Shown piece by piece: positions 44,028 through 53,398 of a stretch of DNA of 64,000 bases (positions within the stretch are counted from its first letter, which is position 1; each line of letters starts with the position of its first letter). The notes below the pieces were generated by a model. The model had not been told where the DNA came from. It saw only the letters and a list, made by a program, of their open reading frames with translations, and ran no database searches. Location: NCBI RefSeq assembly GCF_028473645.1, contig NZ_CP097269.1, positions 1,692,001-1,756,000 on the forward strand. The letters run 5' to 3'. This DNA comes from Acidovorax sp. GBBC 1281. Its GTDB lineage: Bacteria > Pseudomonadota > Gammaproteobacteria > Burkholderiales > Burkholderiaceae_C. The translations under genes and the position numbers were made by a program.

Positions 44028-46076
44028 TCAAGGGGTCGGCGGCTGGCGCGCCGGCCAGGGCAGGCGGCGCAGGTCGCGCCGCAGGTCGGCCAGGGCGGTG
44101 GCCGGTTCGGGGGCGTAGCGGGTGTGTTCCAGGCGCAGCAGCCAGTCGGCGATGGGTGCGCTGGCGGCGTCGCCGAACTGCGCCCGGGCCCGCTCGGCCA
44201 TGGCGCGCGGCGGCAGGGTGGCGGGCAAGGGCAGGCCGGCGCGGGCGAGCCGGTCGCGGGCATGGGCCAGCAGGCGCAGCCAGGGGTCGTGCTGGCTGCG
44301 TTCCCACAGCGTCCAGCCGGCGCCCACGAGCGCGGCCAGCGCGGCCAGCCCGCCCAGGGCCCGGGCCAGGTCTTCCCAGCTGGGCGATTCGATGCCCAGG
44401 GCTTTCAGCATGTCGAGCTGGCGGCCCTGGGTGTAGTTGAGCACCCACTGGTTCCAGCCGTTGTTGACGGCCTCCCACACGGCGCGCATCTGCTGCACCA
44501 TGCCGGGGCTGATCATGGTGTCCATGGCGTTGCCGAACACGCCGCGCGGGGCCTGCAGGCGCTGGAAGGCGCCGATGCGGCCGGGCGAGACGGCGCCGGT
44601 CGGGTCCACGCTCACCCAGCCGCGGCCTTCGAGCCAGACCTCGGCCCAGGCGTGTGCATCGCTCTGGCGCACGGTCCAGTAGCCGTCGACCCCGTTGCGT
44701 TCGCCGCCCTGGTAGCCGGTGACGATGCGCGCGGGAATGTCCATCGCCCGCATCAGCACGACGAACGCCGAGGCAATGTGTTCGCAAAAGCCTTCCTTGA
44801 TGTCGAACCAGAAGGCGTCGGCCGTGTGCTGGCCGTACACGCCGGGCTCCAGCGTGTAGTTGTAGCCGCCGGTGCGCAGCCGGGCGAGGGCGGCGTCGAT
44901 CAGGGCGGGCGGCCCGCCGGCGGCCAGGCGCGGGTCGGCCAGCATCTCCTGCGCCAGGGCGCGGGTGCGCGGGTCGAAGCCGTCGGGCAGCTCCACGTAG
45001 GAGCGCATCTGCCCGGTGCGCTGCGCCGGGCCGTGGGTGAAGCGGGGATAGCTTTCGGCGCGGTAGCGCATGACCTCGTTGACCGGCCGGTTGACCACCC
45101 ACTGCAGTTCCTGCGTCATGAAGGCCGACAGGCCCTCGGGCAGCTCGGGCCGGTCGCGGGCCACGTCCAGGGTGAGCAGCCAGGGGCGCCGCAGCGGCTC
45201 CAGCGTGACGGCGTAGCGCAGGGGCTCGCCCTCGGTCTGCAGCCGCGCGGGCGCGGGCGGGCGAAAGGCCGAGGACGGCGCGCCGGACTGCCCGAGGGCG
45301 AACCACTGCCGGCCGTTGAAGGCGGTGAGCACCGGGCCGCGAAAGTAAAGCTGGCTCTGCGGCGGCGCCTCGCCGCCCGGCGTGTCGAACTGCACGCGCA
45401 TCGCCACGCTGTCGTCCAGCGCCAGCGAGGCGACGTTGCCGATCTCCATCTCGCCCGACAGCCCGCTGCGGCCCGAGGGGTTGTCGTTGGGCATGCCCCA
45501 CAGGGGCGCCATGCGCGGGAACAGCAGGAACAGCGCCAGCATGATGGGCGCGCCCAGCAGCGCCATCTTGCCGGCCGTGCGCATGGATTGCGCCAGCGGC
45601 GGGCGGCCGACGGGCATGTGGGCGTTGACCAGGGCGGTGAGCAGCCCCAGCAGCGCGACCAGCATGGCGGTCGCCGTGAGCAGCGACTGCGAGAAGAAGA
45701 AGTTGCTGAGCATCGTGAAGAAGCCCAGGAAGAAGATGACCATGGCGTCGCGCCGCGCGCGCAGCTCCAGCGTCTTGAGCGCCAGCAGCATCACGATGAG
45801 CGTGACGCCCGCATCGCGCCCCACGATCGTGCGGTGCGACGCCAGCGTGAGCGCCACCGACACCACCAGCAGCCCGCCGGTGGCCCAGCGGCCCGGCAGC
45901 GGCCGGCCTTCCAGCGCCAGCCAGCCGCGCCACGCCAGCACCAGGGCGGCGAGCGCCGTGGTCCACACGGGCAGGTTGGCGGTCTGCGGCGCGATCACCC
46001 AGGCGATGACGACGATGAGGAACAGGGTGTCGCGGGTGTCGCGCGGCAGGGTGGCGAGCGTCTGGCGCAGGCTCAT
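44028..46076 (-). CDS. tgpA: TgpA-like membrane transglutaminase (DUF3488 + transglutaminase domain)
   Basis: 682 residues. The first 200 form about six membrane helices (DUF3488), then a periplasmic transglutaminase-like domain with Cys in IKEGFCEHIASAFVVLMRA, His in SDAHAWAEVWLEGRGW and Asp in VSVDPTGAVSPGRIG. One further membrane helix (LGGLAALAALVGAGWTL) precedes a cytoplasmic DUF4129-like tail. It is standard in the moxR-DUF58-tgpA arrangement, linked to envelope protein modification. It is separated from the DUF58 gene by 129 bp holding a short repeat. Confidence 0.93.
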   Translation of the reverse strand: MSLRQTLATLPRDTRDTLFLIVVIAWVIAPQTANLPVWTTALAALVLAWRGWLALEGRPLPGRWATGGLLVVSVALTLASHRTIVGRDAGVTLIVMLLALKTLELRARRDAMVIFFLGFFTMLSNFFFSQSLLTATAMLVALLGLLTALVNAHMPVGRPPLAQSMRTAGKMALLGAPIMLALFLLFPRMAPLWGMPNDNPSGRSGLSGEMEIGNVASLALDDSVAMRVQFDTPGGEAPPQSQLYFRGPVLTAFNGRQWFALGQSGAPSSAFRPPAPARLQTEGEPLRYAVTLEPLRRPWLLTLDVARDRPELPEGLSAFMTQELQWVVNRPVNEVMRYRAESYPRFTHGPAQRTGQMRSYVELPDGFDPRTRALAQEMLADPRLAAGGPPALIDAALARLRTGGYNYTLEPGVYGQHTADAFWFDIKEGFCEHIASAFVVLMRAMDIPARIVTGYQGGERNGVDGYWTVRQSDAHAWAEVWLEGRGWVSVDPTGAVSPGRIGAFQRLQAPRGVFGNAMDTMISPGMVQQMRAVWEAVNNGWNQWVLNYTQGRQLDMLKALGIESPSWEDLARALGGLAALAALVGAGWTLWERSQHDPWLRLLAHARDRLARAGLPLPATLPPRAMAERARAQFGDAASAPIADWLLRLEHTRYAPEPATALADLRRDLRRLPWPARQPPTP

Positions 46077-46128
46077 GGGCGGGCGCTCCGCGCCACCGGC
46101 AGGCGGCCGGACGGCATCGGCAAGGAAT

Positions 46129-46184
46129 TGCTACTATTTTTGTAGCGATATGCCCTAGTGTTGATTGCGCTGGATGGCATTTTG
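46129..46184. repeat. Short intergenic repeat (copy 4)
   Basis: TGCTACTATTTTTGTAGCGA then TATGCCCTAGTGTTGATTGC and GCTGGATGGCATTTTGA. It is nearly identical to the copy at 33630-33682 and lies inside the DUF58-tgpA operon gap. Confidence 0.8.
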
Positions 46185-46205
46185 ATCATGAAAGGTGGGC
46201 GGTGC

Positions 46206-47246
46206 TCAGCACAGGGCCAGCGCCTCCAGGCAACGGCGGCGGTGGGCGGCGCCGCTGTCCTGGGCGATCTCGCCGCCGGGCAGGCGCAGCCCGTATTCCA
46301 CGCCCAGCCGGTCGGCCTGCAGCACCCAGGCGGCCAGGCGCGACAGGCGCGCTTCGGGGTCGCTCAGGCCGGTGACGGCCGGGTCAAGCCATAGCTCCTG
46401 CCGCTGGGCCTGCTGGGCGTCGCGGCTCACCAGGTCGTCGGTGCCGGTGGCCAGCGACTTGGCGGCCTTCTTCCAGACCACCAGCTTGAGCGGGTCGCCA
46501 CGGCGGTAGGCCCGCACGCCGTCGAACTCGCCGATGCCCTGCGTGGGCGTGCTGCCCGCGCCGCCCGAGCGCGGCTCGCCCGCGGGCAGCGGTGGGGGCG
46601 GCACCTCGGGCTGGGGATACACCAGCACCTGCGCCGCGGGCCGCCAGAGGGTCCAGACACGGAAGGTGCCCAGCGGAAAACGTGTCTCGGCCGTGAGCGT
46701 GGGCGCGTCGTGCAGCCCGCGCCGCAGCGGCTGGTAGGCCACCTGCACGCTGGCCGAGCCTTCGGCGGGCACGTCGGTCCAGACCCATTTGGTGTCCGTG
46801 CCCGCGCCGTGCACCGCCACCGCGATGCCGTGGCGCGCGGTGCGCCGCGTGTGGCTCAGCTTCACCTCCAGCGCGGTGCTGGTGCCCAGGAACTGCGGCT
46901 CCGGCGCCACCAGGTGCAGGGTGAGGCCGCGCAGCGTGCCGTGGCAGATGTGGATGCCCACCACCGCGCTGCCGGCCAGCAGGAAGGTGAGCAGGTAGCC
47001 CAGGTTGAGCTGGAAGTTGATGGACGCCACCAGCAGCACCAGCAGCGTGAGCGCCAGCATCCAGCCCGCGCCCGTGGGCAGGATGTACACATTGCGCTGG
47101 GTGAGCGTGACGGTGTCGGTGCGCTTGATGCGCGACTGCCACCAGCGCTGCCAGCGCCGCTGCAGGGCGGACAGCGGCCAGAGGGTCGCGCGCGGGGCGT
47201 GCGGCGGCAGCGGCGGGGTGAGCGGGGGCGGGGCGGCGGCCGGCAT
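46206..47246 (-). CDS. DUF58-family membrane protein
   Basis: 346 residues with two adjacent membrane helices (AGWMLALTLLVLLVASINFQ, GYLLTFLLAGSAVVGIHICH) after a cytoplasmic N-terminus. The C-terminal region carries the DUF58 signature GEFDGVRAYRRGDPLKLVVW, followed by a VWA-like segment. The family always pairs with MoxR ATPases. It follows moxR by 71 bp. Confidence 0.92.
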   Translation of the reverse strand: MPAAAPPPLTPPLPPHAPRATLWPLSALQRRWQRWWQSRIKRTDTVTLTQRNVYILPTGAGWMLALTLLVLLVASINFQLNLGYLLTFLLAGSAVVGIHICHGTLRGLTLHLVAPEPQFLGTSTALEVKLSHTRRTARHGIAVAVHGAGTDTKWVWTDVPAEGSASVQVAYQPLRRGLHDAPTLTAETRFPLGTFRVWTLWRPAAQVLVYPQPEVPPPPLPAGEPRSGGAGSTPTQGIGEFDGVRAYRRGDPLKLVVWKKAAKSLATGTDDLVSRDAQQAQRQELWLDPAVTGLSDPEARLSRLAAWVLQADRLGVEYGLRLPGGEIAQDSGAAHRRRCLEALALC

Positions 47247-47317
47247 GGCGGGGCGGTGTGGTTGGGATCGGGGGAGCAGGGGGTTCTATGGGGGGGGGCC
47301 GGCGGCGGAGGGCGGAT

Positions 47318-48238
<921 letters not shown>

Positions 48239-48275
48239 GGTGCGACGTTATCCGAAAAAGAACGAGGCTACGGGA

Positions 48276-49235
48276 ATGACTGTGGGCATGACAGGCTATT
48301 TCACCCATCGCGAATGCTGGAAGCACGAGATGGGCCCGGGGCATCCCGAATGCCCGGCGCGGCTGGATGCCATCGAGGACCGACTGCTCGCCACCGGCGT
48401 GGCCGACGCGCTGGAACGCATCCAGGCCCCCGAGGCGTCGCTGGCCGACATCGAGCTGGCGCACGACCGCCGCCATGTGGACGCCCTGCGCGGCATGTCC
48501 GAGCGCCTGGCCGAAGAGCTGCTCGCCGGCGGCCCGGCGCATGCGCAGATCGACCCCGACACCTCCATCAACACCCACACCTGGAACGCCGCGCTGCGCG
48601 CCGCCGGCGCGGCCCTGGCCGCCACCGATGCGGTGATGGCGGGCGAACTGGAGAACGCCTTCTGCTGCGTGCGCCCGCCGGGCCACCACGCCACGCGCGA
48701 CAAGGCCATGGGGTTTTGCTTCTTCAACAACGTGGCCATCGCCGCGCGCTACGCGCTCAAGCGCCACGGCCTGCGCCGCGTGGCGGTGGTGGATTTCGAC
48801 GTGCACCACGGCAACGGCACCGAGGACATCCTGGCCGGCGACGACCGCGTGCTGATGGTGGGCATCTTCCAGCATCCGTTCTATCCCTACAGCGGCGACC
48901 GCGATCCGGCGCCCAACATGCTCAACGTGCCCGTGGCCGCCTACACGCGCGGCATGGACATCCGCGAACTGATCGAGATGCTGTGGATTCCGCGGCTGGA
49001 GGCCTTCAAGCCCGAGATGATCTTCGTGAGTGCCGGCTTCGACGGCCACCGCGAGGACGACATGGGCCAGCTCGGCCTGACCGAGCAGGACTACACCTGG
49101 ATCACCCAGCGCGTGAAGGACGTGGCCCGCCGCCATTCCAAGGGCCGCATCGTCTCGTGCCTGGAGGGCGGCTACATGATGGACGCCCTGGCGCGCAGCG
49201 TGGAAGCCCACGTGCGCGTGCTGGCCGACCTCTGA
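48276..49235 (+). CDS. Histone-deacetylase-family amidohydrolase
   Basis: 319 residues of the arginase/deacetylase zinc fold. Motifs: MGPGHPECPARLDAIEDRL, RPPGHHATRDKAMGFCFFNNVAIAA (catalytic His pair), VVDFDVHHGNGTEDIL (zinc ligands Asp and His), and FVSAGFDGHREDDMGQLGL (third zinc Asp). Bacterial members include acetylpolyamine and acetoin-type hydrolases; the substrate is unknown. ATG 48276 has GAGG upstream; ATG 48288 is an in-frame alternative. Confidence 0.92.
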   Translation: MTVGMTGYFTHRECWKHEMGPGHPECPARLDAIEDRLLATGVADALERIQAPEASLADIELAHDRRHVDALRGMSERLAEELLAGGPAHAQIDPDTSINTHTWNAALRAAGAALAATDAVMAGELENAFCCVRPPGHHATRDKAMGFCFFNNVAIAARYALKRHGLRRVAVVDFDVHHGNGTEDILAGDDRVLMVGIFQHPFYPYSGDRDPAPNMLNVPVAAYTRGMDIRELIEMLWIPRLEAFKPEMIFVSAGFDGHREDDMGQLGLTEQDYTWITQRVKDVARRHSKGRIVSCLEGGYMMDALARSVEAHVRVLADL

Positions 49236-49260
49236 CCTTCTGCCTCAGCCGCCCCATCGC

Positions 49261-50061
49261 ATGACGACCCCTTCCGCCCCACTGAACCCCCTGGCCGTTT
49301 CGCGCGATGCGCGCGGCGTCGTCACTCTCACGCTGGACGACCCCGCGCGCTTCAACGCGCTGGGCGACGGCATGCTCGCCGCGCTGCAGCAGGCGCTGGC
49401 CGACGTGGCCCGCGACGACACCGCGCGGGTGGTGGTGCTGGCCGCCAGTGGCAAGGCCTTTTGCGCCGGCCACAACCTGAAGGACATGGCCGCCCACCCC
49501 GACAAGGCCTGGTACCAGAAGCTCTTCGCCCAGTGCAGCCGCATGATGCTCGCCATCCAGCAGCTGCCCGTGCCGGTGATCGCCCGCGTGCAGGGCATGG
49601 CCACGGCGGCCGGCTGCCAGCTGGTGGCGCAGTGCGACCTGGCGGTGGCGGCGGACAACGCCACGTTCGCCACCAGTGGCATCCACTACGGCCTGTTCTG
49701 CGCCACGCCCAGCGTGCCGCTGCTGCGCAACGTGCCGCTCAAGCGCGCCATGGAAATGCTGCTGACGGGCGACTTCATCGATGCGCGCACCGCGCAGGCG
49801 CAAGGGCTGGTGAACCGCGTGGTGCCGCAGGCGCAACTCGATGCCGAGGTCGAACGGCTCGTGCAGTCCATCGTGGAAAAGCCCCGCGCCGCGGTCGCCA
49901 TGGGCAAGGCCCTGGTCTACCAGCAGCGCGAACTGGGCGTGGAGGCGGCCTACCAGCTCGCGGGCCAGGCCATGGCCACCAACATGATGGACGCGGCGGC
50001 GCAGGAGGGCGCGCGCGCCTTCGCCGAAAAACGCACGCCGGCCTGGAAGCCGGCGCGCTGA
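49261..50061 (+). CDS. Enoyl-CoA hydratase/isomerase family protein
   Basis: 266 residues of the crotonase fold. The oxyanion-hole motifs are ASGKAFCAGHNLKDM and the stretch around VQGMATAAGCQLVAQCDLAVA. The usual first catalytic Glu position in the second motif is Gln/Cys, so a hydratase reaction is uncertain; members with AGHNLKEM are annotated as ECHDC3-like enoyl-CoA hydratases. It lies 25 bp after the deacetylase gene, probably in the same unit. Confidence 0.88.
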   Translation: MTTPSAPLNPLAVSRDARGVVTLTLDDPARFNALGDGMLAALQQALADVARDDTARVVVLAASGKAFCAGHNLKDMAAHPDKAWYQKLFAQCSRMMLAIQQLPVPVIARVQGMATAAGCQLVAQCDLAVAADNATFATSGIHYGLFCATPSVPLLRNVPLKRAMEMLLTGDFIDARTAQAQGLVNRVVPQAQLDAEVERLVQSIVEKPRAAVAMGKALVYQQRELGVEAAYQLAGQAMATNMMDAAAQEGARAFAEKRTPAWKPAR

Positions 50062-50171
50062 GCCCGCTGGCCATGCCGCCGTCCCCGGTTCTCGATCCCT
50101 GCCTCTCTTTCCATCCCGGCGCCGCCGCGGGTGGCGCCTTCTTCTGCTTCTGCTGCTTCTTCTGACTGCCG

Positions 50172-51494
50172 ATGGAAATCTTCGACACCCTGTCGCGCGA
50201 CTTCAACAACTCCAGCACCTGGCTGGAGATCGCCGTGCTCGCGGCCTGCATCGCCCTGGCCTACCTGGCCAGCCGCGCGGTGGGGCGCCAGCAGCCGGCC
50301 GATTCGGTGTGGTTCGGGCGGCGCACCGTCGATGGGCTGATGTTCCCGTTGCTCTCGCTGGCGCTGGTGTACGCGGCGCGCGTGGGCGTGGAGCATTACC
50401 AGCCGGTGTTCCTGCTGCGCGTGGCGGTGCCGGTGCTGACCTCGCTGGTGCTGATCCGCTTCTTCGCGCGGGTGCTGACCGCCGCGTTCCCGCGCTCGGC
50501 GGCCATGCGGCTGGTCGAGCGCATCGTCTCGTGGGTGGCCTGGGGCGTGGCCGTGCTGTGGATCGTGGGGCTGCTGCCGCTGGTGCGCCAGGAACTGGCC
50601 GACATCAACATCAGCTTCGGCAAGTCGCAGGTCAGCTTGCTCATGCTGCTGCAGGGCGTGCTGTCGGCGGGGCTGGTGATGGTGCTGGCGCTGTGGGTGT
50701 CGTCCACGTTCGAGCGCCGCGTGCTGAGCAATGCCGTCAACGACCTGTCCATGCGCAAGGTGGCGGTGAACGCCACGCGCGCGGTGCTGCTGATGATCGG
50801 CATGCTGTTCGCCCTGTCGGCCGTGGGCGTGGACCTGACCGCGCTGTCGGTGCTGGGCGGCGCGGTGGGCGTGGGCCTGGGGTTCGGGCTGCAAAAGCTC
50901 GCCTCCAACTACGTGAGCGGCTTCGTCATCCTGCTGGAGCGCTCGCTGCGCATCGGCGACAACGTGCGGGTCGATGGCTTCGAGGGCCGCATCACCGACA
51001 TCAAGACGCGCTACACCCTCATCCGCGCGGGCAACGGCCGCGAGTCCATCGTGCCGAACGAAACCCTCATCACCCAGCGGGTGGAGAACCTCTCCGACGC
51101 CGATCGCAAGTTCAACGTCACCACCAACATCGTCGTCGGCTACGACAGCGAGGTGGCGCAGGTGCAGCAGATCCTGTGCGAGGCCGCCGCCGCGCAGGCG
51201 CGCGTGCTGAAAGAGCCGCAGCCCGTGGCCTACCTGGTCAACTTCGCGCCCGACGGGCTGGAGTTCAGCCTGAACTTCTGGATCAGCGATCCCTCCGCCG
51301 GCTCGGTCAACCTGCGCTCGGCCATCAACATCGCCATCCTGGACGGGCTTCGCGGGGCGGGCATCGACATTCCCTACCCGCAGCGGGTGGTGCAGATCCG
51401 GGGCGACGCCGTGCCCCCGGCATCGGCCGGCGCTGTCGCCGAAGTGCCAGTGCCCGCACCGCAGCGCCCGGAGGCCGGCGCCGCTGGCCTATAA
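50172..51494 (+). CDS. MscS-family mechanosensitive ion channel
   Basis: 440 residues, with four to five membrane helices before the pore helix. The MscS core reads LSVLGGAVGVGLGFGLQKLASNYVSGFVILLERSLRIGD in pieces (GAVGVGLGFGLQKLASNYVS is the pore-lining part), followed by the beta domain VRVDGFEGRITDIKTRYT and ESIVPNETLITQRVENLS. Its stop codon lies in a TATAAT (51490-51495) that may be the -10 box of etfBA. Confidence 0.93.
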   Translation: MEIFDTLSRDFNNSSTWLEIAVLAACIALAYLASRAVGRQQPADSVWFGRRTVDGLMFPLLSLALVYAARVGVEHYQPVFLLRVAVPVLTSLVLIRFFARVLTAAFPRSAAMRLVERIVSWVAWGVAVLWIVGLLPLVRQELADINISFGKSQVSLLMLLQGVLSAGLVMVLALWVSSTFERRVLSNAVNDLSMRKVAVNATRAVLLMIGMLFALSAVGVDLTALSVLGGAVGVGLGFGLQKLASNYVSGFVILLERSLRIGDNVRVDGFEGRITDIKTRYTLIRAGNGRESIVPNETLITQRVENLSDADRKFNVTTNIVVGYDSEVAQVQQILCEAAAAQARVLKEPQPVAYLVNFAPDGLEFSLNFWISDPSAGSVNLRSAINIAILDGLRGAGIDIPYPQRVVQIRGDAVPPASAGAVAEVPVPAPQRPEAGAAGL

Positions 51495-51500
51495 TTCTCA

Positions 51501-51522
51501 AAAAAGCACGATCGTTCTTTTT
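51501..51522. promoter_or_regulatory. 22-bp palindrome upstream of etfBA, probable repressor operator
   Basis: AAAAAGC-ACGATCGT-TCTTTTT, a perfect palindrome except for one pair, placed just after TATAAT (51490-51495), where a bound TetR-type dimer would cover the transcript start. The regulator is not in the adjacent genes. Confidence 0.55.
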
Positions 51523-51590
51523 GTGGATGGGCGCCATCCCACTGCCTCGCGCAGGGGTATGCGCCAGGGGTGCGGAATAGAATGTTTCGG

Positions 51591-51606
51591 TTTACGTAAA
51601 CGTCAA
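51591..51606. promoter_or_regulatory. TTTACGTAAACGTCAA element upstream of etfB
   Basis: A perfect palindrome TTTACGTAAA extended by CGTCAA, 28 bp before etfB. It resembles the MerR-family LiuR sites described for branched-chain amino acid and fatty acid catabolism genes in proteobacteria (from memory). A TAGAAT -10-like box is at 51578-51583. Confidence 0.5.
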
Positions 51607-51634
51607 TTAATCAACAACTCTAGGAGCCGCAGCA

Positions 51635-52384
51635 ATGAAGGTTTTGGTCCCTGTCAAGCGCGTGGTGGACTACAACGTGAAGGTCCGAGTGAAGTCGGAC
51701 AACACGGGTGTGGACATCGCGAACGTGAAGATGAGCATGAACCCCTTTGACGAAATCGCCGTCGAGGAGGCCGTGCGCCTGAAGGAAAAGGGCGTGGTGA
51801 CCGAAGTCATCGCCGTCTCCTGCGGCGTCGCGCAGTGCCAGGAAACGCTGCGCACCGCCATGGCCATCGGTGCCGACCGTGCCATCCTGGTGGAGACCAC
51901 CGAAGAGCTGCAGCCCCTGGCCGTGGCCAAGATCCTGAAGGCGCTGGTGGACAAGGAGCAGCCCCAACTCATCATCCTGGGCAAGCAGGCCATCGACGAC
52001 GATGCCAACCAGACCGGGCAGATGCTCGCCGCGCTCGCCGACCTGCCGCAGGCCACCTTCGCCTCCAAGGTGGAAGTGAGCGGCGACAAGGTCAACGTCA
52101 CACGCGAAGTCGATGGCGGTCTGGAGACCATCTCCCTCACGCTGCCGGCCGTGGTCACCACCGACCTGCGCCTGAACGAGCCGCGCTACGTCACCTTGCC
52201 CAACATCATGAAGGCCAAGAAAAAGCAGCTCGATACCGTCAAGCCCGAAGACCTCGGTGTGGACGTGAAGCCCCGCCTGAAGACCCTGAAGGTCTCCGAA
52301 CCGCCGAAGCGCGGCGCCGGCATCAAGGTGCCCGACGTGGCCGCCCTGGTGGACAAGCTCAAGAACGAAGCAAAGGTGATCTGA
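51635..52384 (+). CDS. etfB: Electron transfer flavoprotein beta subunit
   Basis: 249 residues; with EtfA it accepts electrons from acyl-CoA dehydrogenases and passes them to ETF:ubiquinone oxidoreductase. Starts [23 protein letters not shown]-binding and signature regions read [20 protein letters not shown] and [20 protein letters not shown], ending [22 protein letters not shown] lies nine bases before ATG. It is two bases upstream of etfA. Confidence 0.97.
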   Translation: MKVLVPVKRVVDYNVKVRVKSDNTGVDIANVKMSMNPFDEIAVEEAVRLKEKGVVTEVIAVSCGVAQCQETLRTAMAIGADRAILVETTEELQPLAVAKILKALVDKEQPQLIILGKQAIDDDANQTGQMLAALADLPQATFASKVEVSGDKVNVTREVDGGLETISLTLPAVVTTDLRLNEPRYVTLPNIMKAKKKQLDTVKPEDLGVDVKPRLKTLKVSEPPKRGAGIKVPDVAALVDKLKNEAKVI

Positions 52385-52386
52385 AC

Positions 52387-53319
52387 ATGACAGCCCTCGT
52401 AATTGCTGAACACGACAACGCCAGCATCAAGCCCTCCACCCTGAACACCGTGACGGCCGCCGTGGCCTGCGGTGGCGACGTGCACGTGCTGGTGGCGGGC
52501 AACGGCGCCGATGCCGCCGCCCAGGCCGCCGCGCAGATCGCCGGCGTCAGCAAGGTCATCCTGGCCGATGGCGCGAGCCTCAAGGACGGCCTGGCCGAGA
52601 ACGTCGCCGCGCAGGTGCTCGCCATCGCCGCCAGCTACAGCCACATTCTGTTCCCCGCCACCGCCGGCGGCAAGAACGTGGCTCCCCGCGTGGCCGCCAA
52701 GCTCGACGTCGCCCAGATCAGCGACATCACCAAGGTGGACAGCCCCGACACCTTTGAGCGTCCCATCTACGCCGGCAACGCCATCGCCACGGTGCAGAGC
52801 GGCGATGCGACCAAGGTCATCACCGTGCGCACCACCGGTTTCGATGCCGCAGCCGCCACCGGTGGGTCCGCCGCCGTCGAGAAACAGGATGCCGCTGCCG
52901 ATTCCGGCAAGAGCAGCTTCGTGGGCCGCGAAGTGACCAAGAGCGACCGTCCCGAACTCACCGCCGCCAAGATCATCGTATCGGGCGGCCGCGCGCTGGG
53001 CAGCAGCGAGAAGTTCACCGAAGTCATGACGCCCCTGGCCGACAAGCTGGGCGCGGCCATCGGCGCCAGCCGCGCCGCGGTGGATGCGGGCTACGCACCC
53101 AACGACCTGCAGGTGGGCCAGACGGGCAAGATCGTGGCGCCGCAGCTGTACATCGCGGCCGGCATCTCGGGCGCGATCCAGCATCTGGCGGGCATGAAGG
53201 ACTCCAAGGTGATCGTGGCGATCAACAAGGACCCCGAGGCGCCGATCTTCAGCGTGGCCGACTACGGCCTGGAGGCCGACCTGTTCACGGCCGTGCCGGA
53301 ACTGGTCAAGGCGCTCTGA
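52387..53319 (+). CDS. etfA: Electron transfer flavoprotein alpha subunit
   Basis: 310 residues. The N-terminal domain contains [20 protein letters not shown]; the FAD-binding C-terminal domain has [55 protein letters not shown] and [21 protein letters not shown]. It directly follows etfB and is closed by a hairpin terminator at 53341-53367. Confidence 0.97.
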   Translation: MTALVIAEHDNASIKPSTLNTVTAAVACGGDVHVLVAGNGADAAAQAAAQIAGVSKVILADGASLKDGLAENVAAQVLAIAASYSHILFPATAGGKNVAPRVAAKLDVAQISDITKVDSPDTFERPIYAGNAIATVQSGDATKVITVRTTGFDAAAATGGSAAVEKQDAAADSGKSSFVGREVTKSDRPELTAAKIIVSGGRALGSSEKFTEVMTPLADKLGAAIGASRAAVDAGYAPNDLQVGQTGKIVAPQLYIAAGISGAIQHLAGMKDSKVIVAINKDPEAPIFSVADYGLEADLFTAVPELVKAL

Positions 53320-53340
53320 CCGCGCGGCCGCGCTCTCTGG

Positions 53341-53367
53341 AAGGCATCGCTTGCGATGCCTTTTTTT
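53341..53367 (+). terminator. Intrinsic terminator after etfA
   Basis: AAGGCATC-GCTTGC-GATGCCTT followed by seven T residues, 22 bp after the etfA stop and 32 bp before the acyl-CoA dehydrogenase start. That gene is therefore either partly attenuated or has its own promoter in a very small space. Confidence 0.85.
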
Positions 53368-53398
53368 CCGACCTTTTTCGCCCCCGGAGACTTCTTCC

